A stretch of DNA of 5,984 nt from Actinomycetes bacterium (GTDB lineage Bacteria; Actinomycetota; Actinomycetes; Actinomycetales; Cellulomonadaceae), in assembly GCA_023430425.1 (NCBI GenBank), contig JAEZAR010000142.1, positions 1 to 5,984 on the forward strand, read 5' to 3'. The position numbers were made by a program, and so were the translations under genes. The notes below the pieces were generated by a model that did not search any database, was not told where the DNA came from, and saw only the letters and a program-made list of their open reading frames with translations. Below are positions 1-5,305 of this stretch, piece after piece. How positions within the stretch are numbered: the first letter of the stretch is position 1; the number at the start of each line of letters is the position of its first letter.

Positions 1-283
1 CCGGCCGCAGCGCGTCGGCGAGAGAGACCTGGTCGGCGTCCGCCAGGACCTGCGCGACGGCCGCGTCCGCGACGACGAGGAGATCGGCGCTCGTCGCGCC
101 CACGAAGGAGGCCCGCACGGCGACCGCGTGGGGGGCCGGGGCGCGCGACGCGTCGAACGGGACGGGTGTGAGCGGGACCGCCGCCGGCAGGAGGCGCGCC
201 AGCTCGCCGGCCGCGGCGAGGGTCAGCCGCTCGACGTCGGCCGTCGGGCCGGTCGGGGCGGTGCGGGTGGGGACGCTGGCCAT
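1..283 (-). CDS. fliN: FliN-type flagellar motor switch protein, N-terminal part (cut by window edge)
   Basis: The first 94 codons run without a stop to the left edge of the window. I translated them directly: the protein starts MASVPTRTAP and contains VRASFVGATSADLLVVADAA at about residues 56-75. The SpoA/FliN C-terminal domain that packs into the rotor C-ring would lie beyond position 1 and is not seen. The visible part reads as an extra N-terminal domain, of the kind found in longer FliN/FliY proteins, rather than the short enteric FliN. The call rests mainly on position directly after fliM and on the weak resemblance of the ADLLVVAD stretch to CheC/FliY-like folds. The start is the second of two adjacent ATGs: GGAGG at 288-292 lies 4 nt before ATG 283 but only 1 nt before ATG 286. 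The fliM stop shares one base with this start, which suggests translational coupling. Confidence 0.75.
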   Translation of the reverse strand, partial: MASVPTRTAPTGPTADVERLTLAAAGELARLLPAAVPLTPVPFDASRAPAPHAVAVRASFVGATSADLLVVADAAVAQVLADADQVSLADALRP

Positions 284-1203
284 CATTCCTCCGAGGTGAC
301 GACGAGGCAGGCGAGTCGGGAGCCGCTCGACCCGATGGCGGCCGTCGCCAGCGGGACGTCGCCGACGACGACGTCCAGCGGTGCGTCGGCGCGGTGGCGG
401 AGCGGGACGACGACGCCGGGCCGCAGGCCGGCGACGTCGTGGGCGGAGACGGCGAGGGGGGCGAACCGGACAGCGACGTCGACGGGCACCCCGAGCACCT
501 GCTCGGTGACCTGGGCGAGGGCGCGGCGGTGGGCGGCGACCTCCTCGGGGGTGCGGTTGTCGAGCACCTCCCCGGCCCGGAGGGTGCCGAGCAGCGCGTC
601 GGCCGGGACCATCAGCGACGCCGTCGCCTCGCGGTCCGCGACGCGCAGCGCGAACGTCGTGACGATGACCGGCTCGGAGGCCGCGACCGCCTGGACGAAC
701 TGCGGGTTGTACTGGACCGCCCGGACGGTGACGTCGAGCGGGCAGACCGCGGCGAACGCGTAGGACAGGTCGCGCAGCGCGTGCTGGAGCAGCTCGCGGA
801 ACAGGTGCCACTCGATCTCGGTGAGCTCGCGCTCGACGCCGAGCGGCGCGCCGGGGCCGCCGAGCAGGTGGTCGATCCACACCATCGTGACGTCGAGGGG
901 GAGCTGGAGGACCGCGGTCGAGCGGCCGGGCTCGACGCCGCACAGGACCATCGTGGTCATCGCGGGCAGCGCACCGACGTACTCGTCGTAGGACTGCATC
1001 TCGACCGACTCGAGGGTCACGTTCGCCACGACGCGCAGCCGCGACGTGAGCTGGGTGCCCCACTGGCGGGCGTACGTCTCGAACGCCATCTCGAGCACGC
1101 GCGCGTGCTCGCGGGCGAGCGTCATCGGGCGCCGGAAGTCGTAGGTCTCGGGCACGCCGGACCGCTTGCGCCGCGTGGGCGCCGCCAGGTCCGCGACTGT
1201 CAC
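283..1203 (-). CDS. fliM: Flagellar motor switch protein FliM
   Basis: The gene encodes 306 residues from a GTG start. FliM is the middle layer of the cytoplasmic C-ring; it binds FliG and FliN and normally receives CheY-P to switch rotation. Visible landmarks are YDFRRPMTLAREHARVLEMAFETYARQW near residues 21-48, typical of the start of the FliM middle domain, then DHLLGGPG at 111-118 (the GGxG region that contacts FliG), LTEIEW at 128-133, and a C-terminal SpoA-like domain at about 226-300. The N-terminus is MTVADLAAPTRRKRSG and has no LSQxEIDALL-type CheY-binding peptide. The chosen GTG at 1203 has only a poor ribosome binding site (AGG two bases upstream). Another in-frame GTG lies upstream at 1260 and one downstream at 1155; neither has a better site. 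The frame stays open far upstream into fliL, but that is a GC artefact. The stop overlaps the fliN start. Confidence 0.93.
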   Translation of the reverse strand: MTVADLAAPTRRKRSGVPETYDFRRPMTLAREHARVLEMAFETYARQWGTQLTSRLRVVANVTLESVEMQSYDEYVGALPAMTTMVLCGVEPGRSTAVLQLPLDVTMVWIDHLLGGPGAPLGVERELTEIEWHLFRELLQHALRDLSYAFAAVCPLDVTVRAVQYNPQFVQAVAASEPVIVTTFALRVADREATASLMVPADALLGTLRAGEVLDNRTPEEVAAHRRALAQVTEQVLGVPVDVAVRFAPLAVSAHDVAGLRPGVVVPLRHRADAPLDVVVGDVPLATAAIGSSGSRLACLVVTSEE

Positions 1204-1218
1204 GGCCTGCCCATCGGC

Positions 1219-1232
1219 CGTCCCCGGGGACG
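1219..1232. promoter_or_regulatory. 14-bp perfect palindrome 15 nt before fliM
   Basis: CGTCCCCGGGGACG is its own reverse complement. It ends 15 nt upstream of the fliM GTG, at a distance where a bound repressor or an RNA stem could affect fliM. It matches no operator I recognise, so its regulatory role is inferred. Confidence 0.4.
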
Positions 1233-1251
1233 CATGAGCAAAACAGTGGTG

Positions 1252-1297
1252 CGCGGGCACGCGGGGCGGCAGGCCCGTCGGTGCAATGGTGCCCGCG
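1252..1297. repeat. 9-bp inverted repeat in fliM leader
   Basis: CGCGGGCAC (1252-1260) and GTGCCCGCG (1289-1297) are perfect reverse complements separated by 28 nt. In RNA this would be a stem with a large loop. No T-run follows on the transcribed strand, so a simple terminator is unlikely. Confidence 0.5.
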
Positions 1298-1375
1298 ACG
1301 ATCGCTCGCCGCGGCAGGGGCGCCGTCCATGGCGCCGTGACGGCCGGCGTCCCGGGTCCCGCGCGGCGCACGCGC

Positions 1376-1395
1376 CAGCGGCCCCCGGCCGGCTG
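1376..1395 (-). terminator. Weak GC hairpin just after fliL
   Basis: On the transcribed strand, starting 8 nt after the fliL stop, CAGC and GGCC pair with GGCC and GCTG around a short loop, with one bulged C. There is no U-tract. It could be a weak terminator or a 3' stabiliser, or chance in GC-rich DNA. Confidence 0.3.
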
Positions 1396-1403
1396 ACCCC
1401 CTC

Positions 1404-1928
1404 CTACTGGGTCACGTAGTCCGTGAAGTAGACGTCCATCACCTCGCCCTCGTACGCCTCCGTCAGCCGGTGGAGCAGCTCCGCCTTGAGCGCCTCGCGG
1501 CCCTCGGCGCTCGCCACCTCGGCGACCGGCCGACCCGAGAACAGGCTCACGACGTGGTCGAGCGCGCGGGCCGTGTCGGGGTCCTCCTCGACGTCGGCCG
1601 TGAGCTGGAGCCCCAGGCCGATGCGCAGGTAGTGCCCGTCGGCGAGGTTGAGGCTGATCGCCTCGACCTCGAGCACGTGGCCGGGCTCGGGCGGCGGCGG
1701 CTCGACAGCCTCCGCCTCTGCGCCGGACGGCCGGAGCAGGAACCAGTAGGCGGCGCCGCCGGCCACCGCCAGGAGCGCCAGCACGACGACGAGGAGCTTC
1801 GCGCGCCCCTTCTTCTTCGGCTCCGGCTGCGCGGGCTCCGGCGGCGCCGGCACCGCCGGCCGCGCCCCGATCTTCGGCTTCGTCGCCACCACGCGCTGCT
1901 CGCCGAGCTGGCTCGTCGCGGTGCTCAT
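1404..1928 (-). CDS. fliL: Flagellar basal body-associated protein FliL
   Basis: The protein has 174 residues and the classic FliL layout. A proline- and lysine-rich cytoplasmic N-terminus (residues 1-42) is followed by one membrane segment at about 43-65 (AKLLVVVLALLAVAGGAAYWFLL) and a Glu/Pro-rich linker. The external domain begins near VLEVEAISLNLADGHYLRIGLGLQL (85-109) and ends with VMDVYFTDYVTQ, which matches the family's usual VYFTDFxxQ-type C-terminus. FliL proteins encircle or stabilise the MotAB stator and affect motor torque. The motB stop and this start overlap. Two starts are possible, GTG 1931 and ATG 1928. GGAGG at 1938-1942 is 6 nt from the GTG and 9 nt from the ATG, and GGGGGAG at 1933-1939 is 4 nt from the ATG. 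I chose the ATG, but only one residue depends on it. The stop is TAG, whereas the other complete genes here stop with TGA. Confidence 0.94.
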   Translation of the reverse strand: MSTATSQLGEQRVVATKPKIGARPAVPAPPEPAQPEPKKKGRAKLLVVVLALLAVAGGAAYWFLLRPSGAEAEAVEPPPPEPGHVLEVEAISLNLADGHYLRIGLGLQLTADVEEDPDTARALDHVVSLFSGRPVAEVASAEGREALKAELLHRLTEAYEGEVMDVYFTDYVTQ

Positions 1929-2839
1929 CACACTCCCCCTCCCTCGGCGGCGGCGAGCACGGGCAGCAGCTGCCGCACGTCCTCGGGCACACCGCTCAGC
2001 ACGACCACGTCCACCCGCCGGTTCGCCTCGAGCGGGTCCGTCCCCGGGTCGTCGAGGGGACGGGCGTCGCCGAAGCCGACGGCGGCGATCCGCCCCGCCC
2101 CGATCCCGCCGGCGTCGACCATGCGCCGCAGCACCTGCGTCGCGCGGTCCGCCGAGAGCTCCCAGTTGGTCGGGTAGCGCACGGACGGGACGGTGTTCGC
2201 GTGACCCTCGACCGAGATCTCGTCCGGCAGGCCCGCGAGCACCGGGGCGACCGTGTCGATGACTCGCAGCGCGGTGTCGGTGAGGGTCGCGGCGTCGGGC
2301 GTGAAGAAGACGTCGTCGGCGACCATCCCGATGACCAGGCCGCGCTCGGTGACCCGGAAGCGCACCCGGTCGGACAGCGCCTGGCTCGCGAGCGCGTGCG
2401 ACACGGCGCCGGCGATGGCCTCCAGCCGGTCCAGCTCCGCGGCCGCCGCGACGAGGTTGCGCTCCTCCTCCGTGAGCTCGGCGTCCCCGCCCACCCCCTC
2501 GGGGCTGGGCACCACCGGCGAGGTCTCCGCCCCGACGTCCGCGGACAGGTCGGGGGTGATCTCGACGGCCTCGACGCCGGTCAGGGCGCCGTCGCTGCCC
2601 TCGATGACCGATGGCGCGCGGTTGCCGAACCCCACGGCGAGCGACTGGCGCAGCTCCTCGAACTTGGCCTGGTCCACCTGGCTGATCGAGTACAGCACGA
2701 TGAACAGGCCGACCAGGACGGTCATCATGTCGGCGTAGCTGACGGCCCAGCGCTCGTGGTTCTCGTGCTCCTCCTCGTGCTGCGCCTTCCGCCGCCGCGG
2801 GCGGCCCCCGTGGCCGCCGGAGCCCCGGCCCGCGCTCAC
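1928..2839 (-). CDS. motB: Flagellar stator protein MotB
   Basis: The 303-residue protein has a charged, Arg/His/Glu-rich cytoplasmic tail (1-30), then one membrane helix (WAVSYADMMTVLVGLFIVLY, 31-50) containing Asp37 in the SYADMMT motif. This is the equivalent of the ion-carrying aspartate (Asp32) of E. coli MotB. A plug-like amphipathic stretch (SQVDQAKFEELRQSL) follows, then a long acidic linker and an OmpA-like peptidoglycan-binding domain at about 165-284 with ISVEGHANTVP, TNWELSADRA and EANRRVDVVV. The domain anchors the stator to the cell wall. The GTG start at 2839 overlaps the motA stop as GTGA and has a strong AAGGAG at 2848-2853, 8 nt upstream. A longer in-frame extension to 3034 lies inside motA and was rejected. 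The LFIVLY helix resembles Gram-positive MotB more than enteric MotB. Ion choice cannot be settled from this sequence. Confidence 0.96.
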   Translation of the reverse strand: MSAGRGSGGHGGRPRRRKAQHEEEHENHERWAVSYADMMTVLVGLFIVLYSISQVDQAKFEELRQSLAVGFGNRAPSVIEGSDGALTGVEAVEITPDLSADVGAETSPVVPSPEGVGGDAELTEEERNLVAAAAELDRLEAIAGAVSHALASQALSDRVRFRVTERGLVIGMVADDVFFTPDAATLTDTALRVIDTVAPVLAGLPDEISVEGHANTVPSVRYPTNWELSADRATQVLRRMVDAGGIGAGRIAAVGFGDARPLDDPGTDPLEANRRVDVVVLSGVPEDVRQLLPVLAAAEGGGV

Positions 2840-3603
2840 GCGGCCTTCTCCTTCGCCTCGTCCGGCGGCAGGAGGCTGCGCAGCCGCTGGCCGACCAGGC
2901 GCGGGTTGGCGCCGGCCTGGATCGCGAGCAGGCCCTCGACCGTCATCTCCATGTGCGCGGCCTCGAGCTCCGAGCACCGCGCGATCCGCGCGCCGATCGG
3001 CAGCCACATGAGGTTGGCCGACAGCAGGCCCCACAGGGTGGCGACGAACGCAGCCGCGATCATGTGGCCGAGCTCGCTGGGGTTGGACAGGTTCTCGAGC
3101 ACGTGGACCAGCGAGACGACGGTCCCGATGATGCCCACGGTCGGGGCGTAGCCGCCCATCGTCGTGAAGTACTTCGACGACGTCTTGTCCAGCGCCCGCT
3201 TGGACGCGATCCGGTCCTCGAGCATGGCGCGCAGGTCGTCCGGGTCGGTGCCGTCGATCGCGGCCTGCAGGCCGCCGCGCAGGAACTCGTCGTCGACCGT
3301 CCGGGCGGCGTCCTCGAGCGAGAGCAGGCCCTCGCGGCGCGCCTTGTCGGCGAGGCCGACGATCGTCTGCACGGTCCCGTCGGGGTCGGGCTTGCGGAAC
3401 GTCAGCCAGTGCTTGAGCGAGCCGAACGCGCGCGTGGCGTCCTTGAGCGTCGCGCTCGCCAGGCCGGCGCCGAGCGTGCCGCCGAACACGAGCACCATCG
3501 GCGCGGGCAGCACGACGGACATCGGGCTCGAGCCCTCGAGGAAGATCGAGAGCAGCACGGCGCCGAACGCGAGCGACAGCCCCCCCAGGGTCGCCGGGTC
3601 CAT
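2836..3603 (-). CDS. motA: Flagellar stator protein MotA
   Basis: This is the 255-residue ion-channel subunit of the stator. It has four membrane segments at about 7-23, 31-50, 152-172 and 180-203, with the large cytoplasmic loop between the second and third. The loop carries DKARREGLLSLED (86-99), matching the charged patch (E. coli Arg90/Glu98) that touches FliG. The GGYAPTVGIIGTV stretch contains Pro154, the counterpart of the E. coli Pro173 needed for torque. Pro202 in NLMWLPIG is the likely counterpart of Pro222. Length and pattern fit the shorter PomA/Bacillus MotA type rather than the 295-residue enteric type. The ATG shares one base with the flbD stop (TGATG), and the stop overlaps the motB GTG. 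Its own ribosome binding site is weak (GAGG about 10 nt upstream), so coupling to flbD translation is likely. Confidence 0.97.
   Translation of the reverse strand: MDPATLGGLSLAFGAVLLSIFLEGSSPMSVVLPAPMVLVFGGTLGAGLASATLKDATRAFGSLKHWLTFRKPDPDGTVQTIVGLADKARREGLLSLEDAARTVDDEFLRGGLQAAIDGTDPDDLRAMLEDRIASKRALDKTSSKYFTTMGGYAPTVGIIGTVVSLVHVLENLSNPSELGHMIAAAFVATLWGLLSANLMWLPIGARIARCSELEAAHMEMTVEGLLAIQAGANPRLVGQRLRSLLPPDEAKEKAA
2848..2853 (-). promoter_or_regulatory. motB ribosome binding site
   Basis: AAGGAG on the transcribed strand lies 8 nt before GTG 2839, inside the 3' end of motA. It decides the motB start against a much longer in-frame extension upstream. Confidence 0.85.
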
Positions 3604-3902
3604 CAGTCGTCCGCCTCGGGGACCGGGGACAGCGCCGCGCGCTGCTGCGCGGGCCGCAGCTGGGTGACGGCCGCCATGGTGGTGTCGCCGCCCCGTTGAT
3701 CGTCGGCGAGCACCATCGTGCGGGCGACGACGCTCGCGCGGTAGGTGATGATCCGGTCCGTGACCTCGTCGAGCGACTCGGCGATGACGTACTTCGTGCC
3801 GTCGATCAGCGTGAGGATCGTGTCCGGCGTCGTCTCGATGCGCTGGATCAGGTCGGGGTTGACCGCGAACTGCGGTCCGGCGAGGCGCGTCACGACGATC
3901 AC
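3603..3902 (-). CDS. flbD: FlbD / SwrD-family flagellar protein
   Basis: The gene encodes a small protein of 99 residues from GTG 3902, or 103 from ATG 3914. The core MIVVTRLAGPQFAVNPDLIQRIETTPDTILTLIDGTKYVIAESLDEVTDRIITYR matches the short FlbD family found in flagellar operons; in Bacillus subtilis its member SwrD supports motor power during swarming. I prefer GTG 3902 because family members usually begin M-I-x-V-T-R-L, although the best purine stretch (AGGG at 3915-3918) is 12 nt away and touches the ATG. After the conserved core there is an extension of roughly 35 residues (from about position 65) rich in Gln, Ala, Arg and Asp, unlike the usual length of 60-80. No membrane segment is visible. 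It should not be confused with the unrelated Caulobacter transcription factor also called FlbD. The stop overlaps the motA start, so its expression is tied to the stator genes. Confidence 0.88.
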   Translation of the reverse strand: MIVVTRLAGPQFAVNPDLIQRIETTPDTILTLIDGTKYVIAESLDEVTDRIITYRASVVARTMVLADDQRGGDTTMAAVTQLRPAQQRAALSPVPEADD

Positions 3903-3928
3903 GGCTGGTTCCATCCCTGGCTGACTGA

Positions 3929-3950
3929 GTGGGCCCGTCCGTGGGCCCGT
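3929..3950. repeat. Tandem 10-bp repeat just upstream of flbD
   Basis: GTGGGCCCGT occurs at 3929-3938 and again at 3941-3950, a 12-bp period. Each copy contains the palindrome GGGCCC. On the transcribed strand the copies read ACGGGCCCAC and sit about 27-48 nt before the preferred flbD start. The near-helical-turn spacing could suit a protein binding site, but no known operator is recognised. Confidence 0.6.
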
Positions 3951-3969
3951 CACGTTCCTGATCGACCGC

Positions 3970-3992
3970 CGGGGGCCGGTGTTGAGCCCCCG
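3970..3992 (-). other. 7-bp GC stem-loop in flbD leader
   Basis: CGGGGGC at 3970-3976 and GCCCCCG at 3986-3992 are perfect reverse complements around a 9-nt loop. There is no T-run downstream on the transcribed strand, so it is more likely a leader structure than a classical terminator. In DNA this GC-rich it could also be chance. Confidence 0.4.
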
Positions 3993-4074
3993 CGCCGCTC
4001 TCCCCGCTCCCGGCCGGTGGCCCGGGGGCCGCACCGCGGCCCGCCGTCGGTCGGGGCCGACGTCCGGACGCCAT

Positions 4075-4121
4075 GACGGCTCGGGCGACGGCCCCCTGAG
4101 GAGCACGCCGCCCGAGCCGTC
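4075..4121 (-). terminator. Hairpin after flgE, possible terminator or mRNA stabiliser
   Basis: A perfect 13-bp inverted repeat, 4075-4087 paired with 4109-4121, encloses a 21-nt loop. It begins 8 nt after the flgE stop codon. Eleven of the 13 pairs are G-C. No U-tract follows on the transcribed strand, which is common for actinobacterial terminators but makes the call less certain. It could cause partial termination or protect the 3' end of the hook mRNA, allowing flgE to be expressed at a higher level than the downstream stator and switch genes. Confidence 0.65.
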
Positions 4122-4129
4122 GGTGCGGA

Positions 4130-5305
4130 TCAGCGCTTGAGGTTCACCAGCTCCTGGAGGAGCTCGTCCGACGTGGTGATGACGCGGCTGTTCGCCTGGA
4201 ACCCGCGCTGGGCGATGATGAGGTTGGTGAACTCGGCCGACAGGTCGACGTTGGACATCTCCAGCGCGCCGCCCGTCAGCTCGCCGCGCCCGCCCGTGCC
4301 GGCCGCGCCGACCTGGGCGTCGCCCGAGTTGACGGTCGTGCGGTACAGCGAGCCGCCCGCCTTCTCCAGGCCCGCGGGGTTGGTGAACGTCGAGAGGGCG
4401 ACCCGGCCGAGCGCCTGCTTGAGGCCGTTGCTGAACGAGCCGAGCAGGGTGCCGTCGGCGTTGATCGTGAACGACTGCAGCGTGCCGGCCGCGCGGCCGT
4501 CCTGGCCCGACGCCTCGATGGTGTCCAGACCCGCGTACCCGGTGACGGACGACAGGTCCACCGTCAGACCGCCGACGGCGACGGTGCCGCCGGTGAGCTG
4601 CGTGCCGTCCACGTCGAAGGTCATCGCGCCCGTCACCGTGGTGCCGTCGAGGGTCGCCGAGACGTCCCAGCCGGCCGCGGTCCGCGTGAACGCGAGCGCC
4701 AGCGTGCTCACCGTGCCGTCGGCCGAGTACACGTCGACGTCGCGGTTGAGGGTGGTCCCGGCCGTCGCGTCGGCGGGGAGGTTCCCCTCGAAGGTGGCGT
4801 TCGTCGTCGGCGCCGCGCCCATCAGGGTGGCGATCGGCAGGCGCAGGTCGACCAGGGGCCCGTTCACGTCGATCGAGCCGTCGCCGCCCGCCGCCCAGCC
4901 CTGCACCAGCCCGCCGTCGGGGGTGACGAGCTGGCCCGTGGCGTCGAAGTCGAACGCGCCGGCGCGCGTGTACATCTGCTCGGCGCCCTTGCGCACGACG
5001 AAGAAGCCGTCGCCGCTGATCATCATGTCGGTCGAGCGGTTGGTGAGCTGCGCGGCGCCCTGCTGGAAGTTGGTGGTGATGCCGGCGACGCGCACGCCGA
5101 GGCCCACCTGCGCCGGGTTCGTGCCGCCGACGCCGTTCTGGGCGGCGCCCGCGTTCGTGAGCACCTGGGACAGGGTGTCCTGGAACTGTGTCTGCGAGGC
5201 CTTGAAGCCGGTCGTGTTGACGTTGGCGATGTTGTTGCCGGTGACGTCGAGCATCGTCTGGTGGGCGCGGAGGCCGCTGATGCCGGAGAAGAGCGAGCGG
5301 AGCAT
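4130..5305 (-). CDS. flgE: Flagellar hook protein FlgE
   Basis: The 391-residue protein is the structural subunit of the hook, the flexible joint outside the cell. The N-terminus MLRSLFSGISGLRAHQTMLD followed by GNNIANVNTTGFK (23-35) is the conserved flagellar rod/hook domain. DMMISGDGFFVV (93-104) and YTRAGAFDFD (112-121) are the usual FlgE/FlgG core motifs. The centre, about 130-340, is Thr/Gly/Ala-rich and variable, as in other hook proteins. The C-terminal 47 residues (SNVDLSAEFTNLIIAQRGFQANSRVITTSDELLQELVNLKR) form the second D0 helix. There is no cleavable signal peptide, consistent with type III export. The length is close to that of the E. coli protein. The ATG is preceded by AAGGG at 5315-5319, 9 nt upstream, and the gene follows flgD by 30 nt. 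The presence of a hook core together with the flgD neighbour favours FlgE over FlgF or FlgG. Confidence 0.97.
   Translation of the reverse strand: MLRSLFSGISGLRAHQTMLDVTGNNIANVNTTGFKASQTQFQDTLSQVLTNAGAAQNGVGGTNPAQVGLGVRVAGITTNFQQGAAQLTNRSTDMMISGDGFFVVRKGAEQMYTRAGAFDFDATGQLVTPDGGLVQGWAAGGDGSIDVNGPLVDLRLPIATLMGAAPTTNATFEGNLPADATAGTTLNRDVDVYSADGTVSTLALAFTRTAAGWDVSATLDGTTVTGAMTFDVDGTQLTGGTVAVGGLTVDLSSVTGYAGLDTIEASGQDGRAAGTLQSFTINADGTLLGSFSNGLKQALGRVALSTFTNPAGLEKAGGSLYRTTVNSGDAQVGAAGTGGRGELTGGALEMSNVDLSAEFTNLIIAQRGFQANSRVITTSDELLQELVNLKR

Larger units (their letters stand above)
1204..1403 (-). other. Non-coding spacer between fliL and fliM
   Basis: This 200-nt gap separates two blocks of overlapping genes. 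It holds, in transcription order, a bulged GC hairpin right after fliL (1376-1395), a direct repeat of GGCGCCGT (1319-1326 and 1331-1338), a 9-bp inverted repeat (1252-1260 with 1289-1297) and a 14-bp palindrome (1219-1232). The only A/T-rich patch is at 1236-1245. No coding sequence with a start, ribosome binding site and family resemblance is visible, and no two-box promoter could be recognised. An internal promoter or RNA processing site for fliMN and downstream genes is plausible but inferred. Confidence 0.6.
3903..4129 (-). other. Non-coding spacer between flgE and flbD
   Basis: This 227-nt gap is unusual in an otherwise packed operon. I find no credible gene on either strand. In transcription order it holds a strong hairpin right after the flgE stop, a perfect 10-bp palindrome (CGTCCGGACG, 4061-4070), a GC hairpin at 3970-3992 and a tandem 10-bp repeat at 3929-3950. 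I could not recognise a sigma-70-like or sigma-28-like promoter with both boxes. The likely role is to separate expression of the hook genes from the stator genes. Confidence 0.6.

Noticed and set aside
1208..1250. Sigma-28-type promoter before fliM
   Set aside because: GGCCGATGGG resembles part of a CCGAT -10 box, but there is no TAAA-type -35 box at the right spacing.
1204..1403. c-di-GMP or other riboswitch in the fliM leader
   Set aside because: The inverted repeats invite the idea, but I could not match the conserved core of the GEMM class or any other class.
128..1419. Long plus-strand open frames (128-763 and 394-1419) opposite fliM and fliN
   Set aside because: Arg/Gly/Asp-rich translations with no family resemblance, lying antisense to a well-recognised FliM. 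They are expected by-products of GC-rich codon usage.
1234..1419. Small plus-strand ORF starting MSKTVVRG in the fliL-fliM spacer
   Set aside because: It has a plausible ATG in the only A/T-rich patch but no ribosome binding site, an Arg-rich low-complexity product and no known family. It also runs into fliL in antisense.
283..1992. 569-codon minus-strand frame extending fliM upstream across fliL
   Set aside because: The upstream part is a shifted frame of fliL and low-complexity Arg/Gly/Ala sequence. FliM homology begins only near residue 20 of the GTG 1203 product.
2840..3034. 65-codon N-terminal extension of motB
   Set aside because: It lies wholly inside motA in another frame, and a strong AAGGAG stands 8 nt before GTG 2839, where MotB-like sequence starts.
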